From Isochrysis galbana (taxonomy: Eukaryota > Haptophyta > Isochrysidales > Isochrysidaceae): a stretch of 64,000 nt of DNA. Under the pieces are notes generated by a model, which saw only the letters and a program-made list of their open reading frames with translations, made no database searches and had not been told where the DNA came from. The translations under genes and the position numbers were made by a program. The stretch lies in assembly GCA_018136815.1 (NCBI GenBank), contig CM030945.1, positions 470,605 to 534,604 on the forward strand, given 5' to 3'. Shown one piece after another: positions 51,831 to 62,234 of this stretch (its first letter is position 1; the number at the start of each line of letters is the position of its first letter).

Positions 51831-54071
51831 TCATGGCCTCTCGACGAGGGTCCCATCATCGTGGAAGCGCTCAATCATTACATCATCGGTGTCATCTCTC
51901 GCGGTTTTGCTGTAGTGTGCCCTCCGCCCAACACCGACACCCCGGCGGACAATCCGCACAGCGGGCCGTGTACCCGTGATTCGTGGATGAGGGGATAGCC
52001 GTGCACCAGAGCTGCAGAGGAGACGAAGAGTGATGCCGCAGGCGCATCCTGCGATGATAAAGATCATACCAATGACAAAAACAAGTGTCAACTCAGGGCC
52101 GAATTGTGCGAACAATGACTCAAGTGACGTCAGTGTGGACACTGGGCTGCTCCCGGGCTCGAACCACGCATCTCTGTGTTGTTGACCTTGTTGTGCAAAA
52201 CTCATGGGCATGCTGCTGCGTTGATCGCCATCGCTTGTGCTCGACGTCAATCCCAAGGCTGCTACAAGCATGGCATTTCTGTCCCGGTCTGTGATGGACT
52301 GAATAGTTGAAGATGTGACTGTATGCTCAGGCGCAGCAATGATCACGTCTGGCACCCATGCCACTGAGGAATCGAATCCCATCAGCTCGGCTCCGGATTT
52401 TGCGTCAGAAGGGTTGAAAAGAGGTGGCAATGATGATGAAGGCGAAAAAGAGGGTTGATACGGCGACGGCGGCAATGCTCGAGCCAGCGGCAGAGCTGCT
52501 CTTGGCGGCGGTCTGGAAGGTAGCGTAAGGTTCTTGGGGGAATCCATATGCAAAGGAAAGACTGATGGAGTGAGCCGGGATGATGGAGGTGGTCGCGGTG
52601 GAGGTGTTAATGGCAGCCGATGCGGGGTTGGAGGCGGGGATGTGCGCGAGGGTGATGGCAAGGATAAGGACGACGGCGAGGGGGGGGGAGGTGGCGAGGG
52701 CGACTCGTGTGACGCGTCCTGAGTAGCGCTAGAGGTCCAGACGCTGGCATCGCAAAAGCCTCCTTTGATGAGCTCAAAACGTCCCGCCCCCTCTTCAGCC
52801 CCGAGATTGTCAGCACACGCCTCCCAGCCTTGCGCGCAGAAGACTTCGACAAGGCCCTTGTCTGGATATTTGAGCGCCAGTGGGAGGAGATCCTCGACTG
52901 TAAGTGAGTTGAAGGCTGAATGGAATACCCCTCCTTCACACAAATGCTTCCAATTTCCCTCTGCGGACCACTCGCGCAAGGGACCTTGGGAACAAATAGG
53001 CAATGCGAGCGTGATGGCACAATGTACGTTGCAATCGTCCTTCCAAAAGTAGTAGAAGAGCCCGTGGCCAGCTCCATGCGCGCAAGTGCCCCGATTCGTG
53101 CCCTCACTCTGCCAGCGCCAAGTCGGATCGCACGCATCATGGATGAAGGCGGCCACATCCCTCGTAGTATCACGTTCCCCAAGTAGAGCAACCGAGCGCC
53201 ACATGAATCCGTGCATAATCTCGCCATTCGTGACCCGATACCGAGCAAAACGCTCCATCGTAGCCCATAAGGTGGCGCGTTGCAACTGCGCCGGCCAAGC
53301 TGCGTCAGCCAACCACACCCCAAACGGATGCAGATCCCAACCCGGCCAACGATCCCAGTAGCCAACTGACCCGAGCTTTTCCTCATAATACTTGGACATG
53401 CGCTGATAGCGAGTTGTCGGATGACCAGGAATAACAGGGAGCCATTTAGACGGCACAGCATCGGGCACATTGTAGGGTGCGACACCGAATGCCTGCCGCA
53501 GCCTGTGGCACATGGCGCACGACATTGTGTACATTGGTCCCTTCTCGCCTTCAAAGATGGCTCCAGGTGTTCCGATGGCTTCGTTAACAGCACCGAGCTT
53601 ATCGTTGCCAGAGCAGTCACGTTCCGTTGGGCAGAGGTACCATTCATACCAGTTGCCGTCAGTCCATCCCATCGGCCAGGCCGAGGCGTACATGGCGCAC
53701 CAGAGAGCCGCCTGATACCCGTGCTTCCTGTACAAGCCGTCGACCGTGTTGTCAAGCTGTCGCCTCTGGAAGGCTGTCTTTGCTGTGACGGACTCGCAGT
53801 GGTCGGCCCACACCGGCACGGTGGCCGCGACAATATTGGCAGTCTGGTGGATGCACTCCTCGATCGCGCTGGCCAGAGCCTCAGGCTCGGGTGTGGGAGC
53901 GCAGCAGTTAAAGTTGTTTGGCGCCCAGCGCGTCGGCTGCACACTCGGCTCGTACCCGTCCGCGCAGGCCGCGGGCTCTCCCTCGGCCATGTTGGCGCTG
54001 CAGTCGTGATTCACGTCTCGGCACTTGCTTCGGTCGCACTGGCTCGCCTCCGGCTCAAAAATCGCGGGCAT
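51831..54071 (-). CDS. Large single-pass membrane protein, Cys/Trp-rich ectodomain with HGAGHG motif
   Basis: One long exon, 746 residues from the ATG at 54071. The frame is open to 54266, and a signal peptide, if any, must lie on an upstream exon. The first about 470 residues are rich in paired Cys, Trp and Tyr (KCRDVNHDC, NWYEWYLCPTERDCSG, MSCAMCHRL, GTCAHGAGHGLFYYFWKDDC, HLCEGGVFHSAFN). The histidines of MHGFMW, HGAGHG and GVFHSAFN suggest a metal or catalytic site. A Ser/Pro linker of about 100 residues follows, then one helix (LTLVFVIGMIFIIAGCACGI) and a basic cytoplasmic tail (RIVRRGVGVGRR). It looks like a type I surface or vacuolar protein. I do not recognise the family; repeats of HGxGHG are seen in other algal proteins. 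Confidence 0.65.
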   Translation of the reverse strand: MPAIFEPEASQCDRSKCRDVNHDCSANMAEGEPAACADGYEPSVQPTRWAPNNFNCCAPTPEPEALASAIEECIHQTANIVAATVPVWADHCESVTAKTAFQRRQLDNTVDGLYRKHGYQAALWCAMYASAWPMGWTDGNWYEWYLCPTERDCSGNDKLGAVNEAIGTPGAIFEGEKGPMYTMSCAMCHRLRQAFGVAPYNVPDAVPSKWLPVIPGHPTTRYQRMSKYYEEKLGSVGYWDRWPGWDLHPFGVWLADAAWPAQLQRATLWATMERFARYRVTNGEIMHGFMWRSVALLGERDTTRDVAAFIHDACDPTWRWQSEGTNRGTCAHGAGHGLFYYFWKDDCNVHCAITLALPICSQGPLREWSAEGNWKHLCEGGVFHSAFNSLTVEDLLPLALKYPDKGLVEVFCAQGWEACADNLGAEEGAGRFELIKGGFCDASVWTSSATQDASHESPSPPPPPSPSSLSLPSPSRTSPPPTPHRLPLTPPPRPPPSSRLTPSVFPLHMDSPKNLTLPSRPPPRAALPLARALPPSPYQPSFSPSSSLPPLFNPSDAKSGAELMGFDSSVAWVPDVIIAAPEHTVTSSTIQSITDRDRNAMLVAALGLTSSTSDGDQRSSMPMSFAQQGQQHRDAWFEPGSSPVSTLTSLESLFAQFGPELTLVFVIGMIFIIAGCACGITLRLLCSSGARLSPHPRITGTRPAVRIVRRGVGVGRRAHYSKTARDDTDDVMIERFHDDGTLVERP

Positions 54072-54435
54072 ACCTCCTCTGTGTGGGCCCGCCGGGCAGC
54101 GACTCCCGCCGCGCGGCGGCCCGCTGGCCCCCTTCTGGGGCTTTGGGGAGAAGTCCTGAACTCCGGGCCGCCCCCCTCCCCCGCTCCGGACCGGCGAAAA
54201 CAAAACACAGGACGGCCGATTGGGAAGGGGGGGGGGCGGATAACATGCGGCAACTGCGGCAACCAACCTCTTCTTCCTTTTCTGGCTGTGTTTTTCCTAA
54301 GAAAATGATCGCAGCTGCACCACAACCGTTCGTTGATTCGTTCGACCCACTTTCTCACTCTTTTATGTAAACAACCTTCTATTCTACAACGAAAACGGAG
54401 TTGGCTGCCCATTGTACTCCTGAGATCTTCCCCCT
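54072..54435. other. 5' flank of the minus-strand membrane-protein gene
   Basis: Would hold the missing first exon and promoter. No clear signal-peptide ORF seen. Confidence 0.3.
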
Positions 54436-54800
54436 TTGTTGTATTCAGGCCTCCTGGCATGAATAATTCGGCATGGGTACGTGCCTTCGTCGTTATATAT
54501 CGTCTTCTATGTTCGTCTTGGTCACTCAAGGCGTGCAGATTCGGATTCTCCCTGGGCTCAAATCCTGGTCCGCCGATTTTCGTCTCGAAATTCGAAGATT
54601 TGAGTTTTATTTTTACCGTTACGGTTACGGTAATTGTCCACGCGTTTAAGGTAAGAAATGCAGGTAACAGAACTGGGCCCCCTCTCTGCGTTCCCTCCCC
54701 CCCCCTCTCTGCATTCCCTCCCTCCCCTTCTGCAGTTCCCCCCCCCCCCCCCTCCCTCTGCAGTTCTAACCCCTTCTGCAGTCTTCCCCCAGGTCTCTCG
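54436..54800 (-). repeat. SINE-like repeat R with a GC-rich arm, copy in inverted orientation
   Basis: Reverse complement of about 61080-61250 joined to 62006-62234. The + strand contains a tRNA-like stretch, TTGGTCACTCAAGGCGTGCA, then AGATTCGGATTCT and CTGGG-CTCAAAT-CCTGG, a 5-bp T-arm with a 7-base loop. This suggests a tRNA-derived SINE. Confidence 0.6.
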
Positions 54801-55325
54801 CTAGTAATCACCCACTAGAGATTGACTCAATCTGTTCCTATGGACCCATCACCGCCCTCTGCACAGCCAAATTCGCCCTCGCCGCCGCGCGCGGACCCCG
54901 TTACCACTGCACCCGTGCCCAAGCCTTCCCAAGTATCAAGTATCTTCACCCGCTACCCAAGTCGATAGGCCGCCTACGGACGCGTGGGTTGCCAAGGATG
55001 GCATCAGGATGGAGTCTCAGGAGCCTTACCCGAATCCTGGGAGCAGTCCAACTCCACAAGTACAAACTTCAATCAAACCCGCGCCTTCGTTCGGCCGGAA
55101 TCAAGGAAAAAGTCTGCAAAAATTCTGCCGGGGATGACCTTGAAAGCCCTCTGTCTTCTCCGAACGACACATGTAGCATACTTTCTACGCATCTGAGGGC
55201 CGACAGAGAGTGAGAGCCGTACGGAGGGCAGGGTGCCCAGCGTATCGAGATATCCGCCAGAAACGGGCACGCGCACGGGACCAGCTGCTCGAGTCCCATG
55301 TCCCATGCGGCGAGGCCAGAATCAG
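54801..55325 (+). pseudogene. Degenerate coding-like sequence, target of the LTR element
   Basis: ATG at 54839 region (MDPSPPSAQPNSPSPPRADP) and later GCPAYRDIRQKRARARDQLL and ESHVPCGEARI are coding-like but in different frames. The last frame continues after the LTR element at 60883 (SLKSETGRAREN). Probably an old retroelement ORF1; family not recognised. Confidence 0.3.
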
Positions 55326-55330
55326 CCTGA

Positions 55331-56653
55331 TGTCGCATTCATCCTAGATGATGCGATTTCTAGGCTCTTATTTCCAGGTCCTTCGTCGTGCGGCCACACG
55401 GCGAAGCTCAGGCATACCTAGGTTGGTAGGGTTCGTCCCTAGCAATCTAGAATTCGAGTTCTCGTTTCGTTCCTTCTAGCCTGTTTGTCAGGTCTAGATT
55501 CCAGGTTTCCTCCTTTCGGGTAATCTTTACCTAAAGGAGCCAGGTCGCCTGTTGCTCGCTGCGCGCTTGTCTCAGGCTCTCAGGTTACCTTGTGAAGGCT
55601 TGTTTAGCTTCTTGCAAGGCTTGTTGTTTCTTGTTGGGTTCCGGTTCTTTCTTGGGACCTGCTGACTTTCGTTGTTGTCCAGGCCTGTTCTTCGTAGGTT
55701 CTGCTTGGCCTGGTTAGGGTTTCGTTGAATCCCCGCGTTCGGCGTTTGGCGTTGGCGTTCGGAAATTTCCTCTCACATTCCCTAGGTCCGCTACCCTTGG
55801 CTTGTAGGTCCTTGCTTCTTTCTTCTCGGTCAAGGTTTTGGCGAGCGAGTCGGTTGCTCTAGCCGCTCGAGATTTGAGGTTTAATTTGCCATCTCCCCTT
55901 GGAGACCGGTGTAGGTTCGCTTCCTAGGTGAGGGAATCTTTCCCCTTGATGCAAGTTACATGCAAGCCCTTGGCCCCTTTGGTGTTTCTTCCCCTTGGTT
56001 GCTACTCAGGGTTGTTCGTTAGAAGCGTCTAGAAGGTTCACGCTCAACGGCAAGATTTCCTCTGTCGTGAAGACATCTCGTTGCGATCTGTATCCAAAGT
56101 GATCGCCGTGGTCGCGCGACAGGACGCTCCCCTTCGGACTCTCCGCTACGTGGGAAGTTACAACGGAGACACGCTCCGGCCGTCGCTGTGGAGTCTCTCT
56201 CTCTCTCGCTCTCTCTCTCCGTCTCTCGCGATGTGTTTGAGTTATCGGTGATTTGGGGTCGCGGTTGCTTGATAATTTGCTTGGTTTGGGTGAATGATTC
56301 CGGTGTGTTCGTGGGTCGGTGTATCCTGTTGTTCTCAGCCTCGTTGTCCGTCGTTGTTCGCTGCGTCGCTGCACTCAAGCAGCCTAGGCTCCCTCCCTGA
56401 GGGAAGAGTTCTTTGTAGGTCTAACAATCTCTCAAAACCCAACACACTAGGGCCGCTAGGAGCGCCTCGCCGCCCCACAGCCCTTCGTTCGCCGTTCGTT
56501 CCCCGTCCAGACACCCAAATGGGGTTGCCCGACCCAGTCCAGAATTTCATTCATCCGACTCCCGGTGGGGAGGAGGGCCAAAGCGCCGCGCTAGCCGCCG
56601 GTGCTGCTCGCGACGGAGTGGCTCAGAGCCCTCCGGCTCCGCTCGACTCGACA
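55331..56653 (+). repeat. 5' LTR (1323 bp)
   Basis: TG...CA termini. Contains a CT-microsatellite (56192-56227) and, near its 3' end, ATG at 56519, the start of the gag frame. Confidence 0.93.
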
Positions 56654-58513
56654 AGCACGAAATCGAAGCTTGCGTCCTCGGCCGCAGAGGAGGAACCCCT
56701 CAGGGAACCTTCTCTGCCCGCTGCAGCTTTTGCTCCCGTGGGATGTCCGAGTGATCCCACGGCTTCTGAGGCTACACCAATGGCACCCATCACCCCGGCT
56801 GCTATCTCCACGACTGGCTCCGATCAGCTCGTGGCGGATGGCGAGGATTTGTCCGCTTCCTTCGGCACCCACCGGGTGCAATCACAGCGGGCCATGGTGG
56901 AGCATGACCCTCTCCCGCATGAGGCCAACTTCAGCGTCGCTGAGTTGGCCAATGAGGTGGAGGAGGGTCCCCTCCCTCTGATTCAGTTTGACCCCCCTCC
57001 TCACCTTCGAGATGATGAGTCTGAGGTCGGTGAAGGGGAGGGGATCAGCTTCCGAAGCCCCGCTTACCGGGACTATGCCCCGCCGTCATCAAAAGGGGTC
57101 CTTGATCAAGAGATCACCCCGATCGAGACGGCCGCGGCGCGTCAGGATGCGGAAATGGCAAGGCTTCAGGCGGAGACCAACACCCTAAAAGGGGCTGTGG
57201 AGCGCCTACATTCATCCCTTGCCGCGGCAGAGGCGAGGGAGGGGCTTCTCCGGGATCAAGTTGAAGCAGGGTTCAAAGCCCTGACTCAGCTACTCCAAGC
57301 CCGCCAAGAGCCCGCTTCAAGTCCGTCCATGGATCGGACCGAGGCGGCTGCGGATTCTGCTAGGCCGGTTCAGAGGGAACCACCCATGGGCGAGCCTCCA
57401 GCTCTAGACCCAAAGGGCCACGCCTCTCCGGCTTCTAGGGTTCCACGGTCGGCGTAACCGACCTCCAAATCGGAACCCCGCCGCCAGGATCAGAGCCCTC
57501 ACCGGGGCCCGACCCCGGTGGTGCCGTTCCGCCACCCTCGCGACCCCTGCCTTGCGGTGGGGATGGATGAGCGAGAGGCAGTTGTAAGCGAGTGGAAAAA
57601 TCTCCTCGCCCTGCCCTCACGCGATCTGGCCGCCCTTTACCGCGACTCCGACGAGCATGAGCTCATCCATACCATTTTGAAGAGCAACCTCTCCCTGGCG
57701 GGCAACGTTTGGCATTGCCGAATTTTCATGGAGGAGGACCACTTGCTCAAATGGGTGCGTAGCCGCTTCTCAGCAGAGCAAACCCTTCACCATCAGGTCA
57801 GGATGGGCAAAGAGCTTTCGGAGCTCCGCTTCCCAAAGGCCCTCGCCTCCGATAACGTTCAAACCGCGGCGACAGCCTGGAACGAATTTCGGCTAACTCT
57901 CATCAAGCCGTTGGAGCGGGCACTAGCGCTCGGCTGCGATCATCGCGAAATATTTACCTCCCTCCTCGCGGCAGCCGGAGCCAATTCCAGCGGCAATTCT
58001 CGCATCTTCGCCTTCCTCCTCGATCTAGTGGAGGACCGGGCCCTCGCTCTCAATCCTGTCCTCGCTGCTGACGTCCTTCTTCGCAAATGCGACGGGACCT
58101 TCGCAAACGGGGCCGATGGTTTCGCGAAAGACTCGGCGTCGATGGAGTGGGACCGCATGAGGGAGCGCGAGGCCGGCGCTGATCTATGTGAGCTCAGCAA
58201 GAATTTGGTTCGCGCCTACATCCGCAAGCTTGGCGATTCCGCGGTTGACTCCACCAACGTGTGGGATCATCCAAACATGGCCCATGAGATCAACCAGAGG
58301 TTCGAGGAAATCATTCGGAACGATAAGGTTGATCCTCAGCGCGGCGTCGACAATGCTATTAAATTTGCGGAGGTGCTCGCGGAGACTCGTTTCCGCGTAG
58401 AGAACCACGAGCTAGGTCGGTCGGCGCTCTCGTGCGTCAACCTCTGCCAACGGTACCTCAGCCCTTACGAGCAGGCCCGGGTGAAGCGTCATCAATCCCG
58501 ACCACATCCGTAA
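56519..58513 (+). CDS. Gag-like polyprotein with one in-frame stop
   Basis: The ATG at 56519 lies inside the 5' LTR. The first 312 codons give an Ala/Pro/Glu-rich region ending in a coiled coil (TAAARQDAEMARLQAETNTL, EAREGLLRDQVEAGFKALTQ). A single TAA at 57455-57457 is followed in the same frame by a capsid-like helical domain (57563-58513: MDEREAVVSEWKNLLALPSR, HELIHTILKSNLSLAGNVWH). No CCHC knuckle is seen. The stop may be suppressed, or the downstream ORF may start at 57563, or the copy may be damaged. The deduced protein has no relation to host genes here. Confidence 0.65.
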
Positions 58514-58827
58514 CATCACCTGAGGCACTTAATACCGCGTCATAGAAGAAACCGCGGAGGATATCAATGATGATCCCACGATATACAATAGAAGGCAACC
58601 CGAATTAACACTAGCATAAAGGACGAATCACAGTCTCCAGCCCCCTTCTCTCCAACTCCCGGCCGAAGCAGCGCGCGCGGCCTCCCCGGAACCAGCTTCT
58701 CCGATAAAGAGGGAACTGGGAAAGGGGGAGGGGGTTGTCAGGGGTTAAGGTTGGGTAGTAGGGAGGTACACTAGCACACTGCCTCACGCCGCACGCGTAG
58801 CGGGGAATTTTAAGAAGATTTTTTTTT
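58514..58827 (+). mobile_element. Possible LINE tail at the pol-deletion junction
   Basis: Non-coding. Ends GGGAATTTTAAGAAGATTTT with five more T, resembling the tail of the element at 24870 (AATATTAAGAAGTTTTTTTT). Integrase-derived sequence starts immediately afterwards. Weak by-eye match. Confidence 0.4.
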
Positions 58828-59172
58828 ATCTCGAACCTCCGGCCGTATCATACTTTCGTTGATGAAGAGCCGCTGGCTGACGACGAGTACATCGTTGAGA
58901 AGTTGCTCGATCGTCGTAGCCATGGCGATTCTACCGAGTACCTCGTGAAGTGGCGTGGCTATTCTCTTCGAGAAGCCACCTGGGAGCCTCGTTCCGAGTT
59001 GCTCCGTCGTTGTTCTGATTTGCTTGATGACTATGATCGCTCCGTCGAAGAGACTTGTCCAGAAGATGTTGAGTCCCCGGAAGCAACTTCTTCGTCAGCC
59101 AGGGATACTCCTCTTCCTCTCGTTCTCGATGCGCCGTCTTCGCGCACTCGATCCAGGCTCCATCCTCGTTGA
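58828..59172 (+). pseudogene. Orphan chromodomain of a Ty3-type integrase
   Basis: The open frame reads LRPYHTFVDEEPLADDEYIV then EKLLDRRSHGDSTEYLVKWR, GYSLREATWEP and LLDDYD. These are the aromatic-cage and beta-strand pattern of a chromodomain (Y...VKWRGY...TWEP) preceded by the usual LKPYH-like linker. In chromoviruses this domain targets integration to marked chromatin. Everything upstream in integrase is missing and no start codon precedes it, so it is not an independent gene. Confidence 0.8.
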
Positions 59173-59559
59173 TCCCATGTCTTGGGTAAGGGACCCGTCC
59201 CTCTAGGCTAGCCCCACGCCTCGGCTAGGGCTCCGAGTTCAAGTTTCCGTCCGAGCGAATCATGGAGGTGCTGAACGCGTGCTGCCTGCGCTCTACACCC
59301 GGCGCAACACCCGAGCAAAGCTCCTGTAAAAGGGAGAAGTGGGTGGGGCAGTGCGTACGAAAGAGGCCGCCGCGTTAAGCCGCCGATTTCGTGCTCGCTT
59401 TGGATCCAAAGGGTGTTCTTGTCTCCACGTTTCGCTCGCTATGTTTCGTTGCTTCTTGTTCCGATTCTGACCTCTGGTCAGCTCAGGTTCCAGGTTCCAG
59501 GTCTCTGTTTCCAGGTTCACCGCTCGACATCGGGAGACGTCTCGATCTTAGTCGGGGGG

Positions 59560-60882
59560 TGTCGCATTCATCCTAGATGATGCGATTTCTAGGCTCTTAT
59601 TTCCAGGTCCTTCGTCGTGCGGCCACACGGCGAAGCTCAGGCATACCTAGGTTGGTAGGGTTCGTCCCTAGCAATCTAGAATTCGAGTTCTCGTTTCGTT
59701 CCTTCTAGCCTGTTTGTCAGGTCTAGATTCCAGGTTTCCTCCTTTCGGGTAATCTTTACCTAAAGGAGCCAGGTCGCCTGTTGCTCGCTGCGCGCTTGTC
59801 TCAGGCTCTCAGGTTACCTTGTGAAGGCTTGTTTAGCTTCTTGCAAGGCTTGTTGTTTCTTGTTGGGTTCCGGTTCTTTCTTGGGACCTGCTGACTTTCG
59901 TTGTTGTCCAGGCCTGTTCTTCGTAGGTTCTGCTTGGCCTGGTTAGGGTTTCGTTGAATCCCCGCGTTCGGCGTTTGGCGTTGGCGTTCGGAAATTTCCT
60001 CTCACATTCCCTAGGTCCGCTACCCTTGGCTTGTAGGTCCTTGCTTCTTTCTTCTCGGTCAAGGTTTTGGCGAGCGAGTCGGTTGCTCTAGCCGCTCGAG
60101 ATTTGAGGTTTAATTTGCCATCTCCCCTTGGAGACCGGTGTAGGTTCGCTTCCTAGGTGAGGGAATCTTTCCCCTTGATGCAAGTTACATGCAAGCCCTT
60201 GGCCCCTTTGGTGTTTCTTCCCCTTGGTTGCTACTCAGGGTTGTTCGTTAGAAGCGTCTAGAAGGTTCACGCTCAACGGCAAGATTTCCTCTGTCGTGAA
60301 GACATCTCGTTGCGATCTGTATCCAAAGTGATCGCCGTGGTCGCGCGACAGGACGCTCCCCTTCGGACTCTCCGCTACGTGGGAAGTTACAACGGAGACA
60401 CGCTCCGGCCGTCGCTGTGGAGTCTCTCTCTCTCTCGCTCTCTCTCTCCGTCTCTCGCGATGTGTTTGAGTTATCGGTGATTTGGGGTCGCGGTTGCTTG
60501 ATAATTTGCTTGGTTTGGGTGAATGATTCCGGTGTGTTCGTGGGTCGGTGTATCCTGTTGTTCTCAGCCTCGTTGTCCGTCGTTGTTCGCTGCGTCGCTG
60601 CACTCAAGCAGCCTAGGCTCCCTCCCTGAGGGAAGAGTTCTTTGTAGGTCTAACAATCTCTCAAAACCCAACACACTAGGGCCGCTAGGAGCGCCTCGCC
60701 GCCCCACAGCCCTTCGTTCGCCGTTCGTTCCCCGTCCAGACACCCAAATGGGGTTGCCCGACCCAGTCCAGAATTTCATTCATCCGACTCCCGGTGGGGA
60801 GGAGGGCCAAAGCGCCGCGCTAGCCGCCGGTGCTGCTCGCGACGGAGTGGCTCAGAGCCCTCCGGCTCCGCTCGACTCGACA
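59560..60882 (+). repeat. 3' LTR (1323 bp)
   Basis: Same sequence as the 5' LTR, preceded by the purine-rich AGTCGGGGGG (polypurine tract candidate). Confidence 0.93.
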
Positions 60883-60887
60883 CCTGA

Positions 60888-61250
60888 AGTCCGAGACCGG
60901 CCGGGCCCGGGAAAATCAGGGAATGGAGAGAGGGGAGGGAGGAGAGCTGCGGAAGGGGGGGGGAACTGCGAAGGGGGGGAATCACAACACTGACCCAATC
61001 CTCCCTCACATTCACGTATTTTTCCCGGCTTGGCCCGGGAAAACAGGGAATGGAGAGAGGGGAGGGGGGAGGGGGGAGACTGCAGAGGGGGTGAGGACTG
61101 CAGAGGGGGGGGGAGCTGCAGAGGGGAGAAGAAACTGCAGAGGGGAGGGGAAATTGCAGAAGGGGAGGGAGGGAATGCAGAGAGGGGGGGGGGGGGAGGG
61201 AATGCAGAGAGGGGGCCCAGTTCTGTTACCTGCATTTCTTACCTTAAACG
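60888..61250 (+). repeat. G-rich arm of the SINE-like repeat
   Basis: Runs of CTGCAGAGGGGGG units (61078-61215). GGGCCCAGTTCTGTTACCTG and CATTTCTTACCTTAAACG match the reverse complement of 54640-54700. Ends in the left copy of the target duplication of the next element. Confidence 0.6.
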
Positions 61251-62005
61251 AGACAACTAAGTTTATACTTGGTTGACCCATGGGGGGGCACGAGCCCCCC
61301 CCTCTCTCCACTCCTCCCCTGCCATGGGGGAGGAACCACCCATCCTCCTGGCACGCCTGATGGCTTGCCAGGAGGCCACTGCCCTACTGACCCACTCTCT
61401 TCCCCACAGGCTCGCCCCATTCGCCCATCCTGGCCCCTCGTGACCAGCCCATTGCTCCAACCCCCCCTCCCCCCCTGGTCGACAGGCAGACAGGTGCAGA
61501 TTGGGGGCCCCAGAGGCTCAGGAGCGCCAGCGAGGGAGAGGCAGGGGAGGCCAGGGCCCAGTCCCAGCCTCCTCTGCCCCCAGAGCTGGCCTCCAGGAGC
61601 CTCCAGGGGTCGCCAGGGGCAGCTGCAGGCCTGCCGCAGGCGCGCCATCGCGCGTGCCGCAGGAGAGGGGAGAGAGAGCGCGGAGAAGGGGGTGGGCGGA
61701 GCGAGAGCTCCGCTCACCGAAAAATAGGTAAGTCCCGCACCTGTTTACAGGATAAGTCGGGGCTGAGACCGCCGCCCACTCGGAGACACAGGAGGAAGGG
61801 GGGGAATGATCACCGGGGGGGGGCGCGGGCCACCGGACCATATTTAAGCCCTTCACCCCTATCCCCCTAGTAGTGCACGGGGGGAGTCGCCTTATGGCGG
61901 GGGGAGAAGGGACGGGGAAGTGGGGGTGTAGAAAGTTTCCTACGTGAGTAGAAAGTAGAGGGTCCACGGCCGCGTGTGCGGTGAGACTATTAAAAGGTTT
62001 ATTTA
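61251..62005 (+). mobile_element. Complete short retroposon with 15-bp target duplication
   Basis: Flanked by TTCTTACCTTAAACG at 61236-61250 and 62006-62020. Begins with the longest tip in the window, CAACTAAGT-TTAT-ACTTGGTTG (9-bp stem with one G.T), and ends in GGCCGCGTGTGCG...TTTATTTATTC. 755 bp. The ORF after the tip is Pro/Gly-rich and not ORF1-like, so it is non-autonomous. Related heads: 42578-43189 (-); related 3' end: 1911-1998. Confidence 0.88.
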
Positions 62006-62234
62006 TTCTTACCTTAAACGCGTGGACAATTACCGTAACCGTAACGGTAAAAATAAAACTCAAATCTTCGAATTTCGAGACGAAAATCGGCGGACCAGGA
62101 TTTGAGCCCAGGGAGAATCCGATCTGCACGCCTTGAGTGACCAAGACGAACATAGAAGACGATATATAACGACGAAGGTACGTACCCATGCCCATGCCGA
62201 AATATTCATGCCAGGAGGCCTGAATACAACAATG
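62006..62234 (+). repeat. SINE-like repeat R, second half
   Basis: Continues the repeat interrupted at 61250. Inverted relative to 54436-54660. Contains the reverse complement of the tRNA-like stretch (GGACCAGGATTTGAGCCCAG). Confidence 0.65.

Larger units (their letters stand above)
55331..60882 (+). mobile_element. Complete LTR retrotransposon lacking pol (chromovirus-derived)
   Basis: Two LTRs of 1323 bp (55331-56653, 59560-60882) appear identical along their length, begin TGTCG and end CGACA. The 5-bp target duplication CCTGA stands at 55326-55330 and 60883-60887. The 2.9-kb interior has gag and, on the same strand, an isolated chromodomain normally found at the C-terminus of Ty3-type integrases. 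No protease, RT, RNase H or integrase catalytic core fits in the about 310 bp between them. Matching LTRs imply recent insertion, so it must have used enzymes from a related element. Confidence 0.93.
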
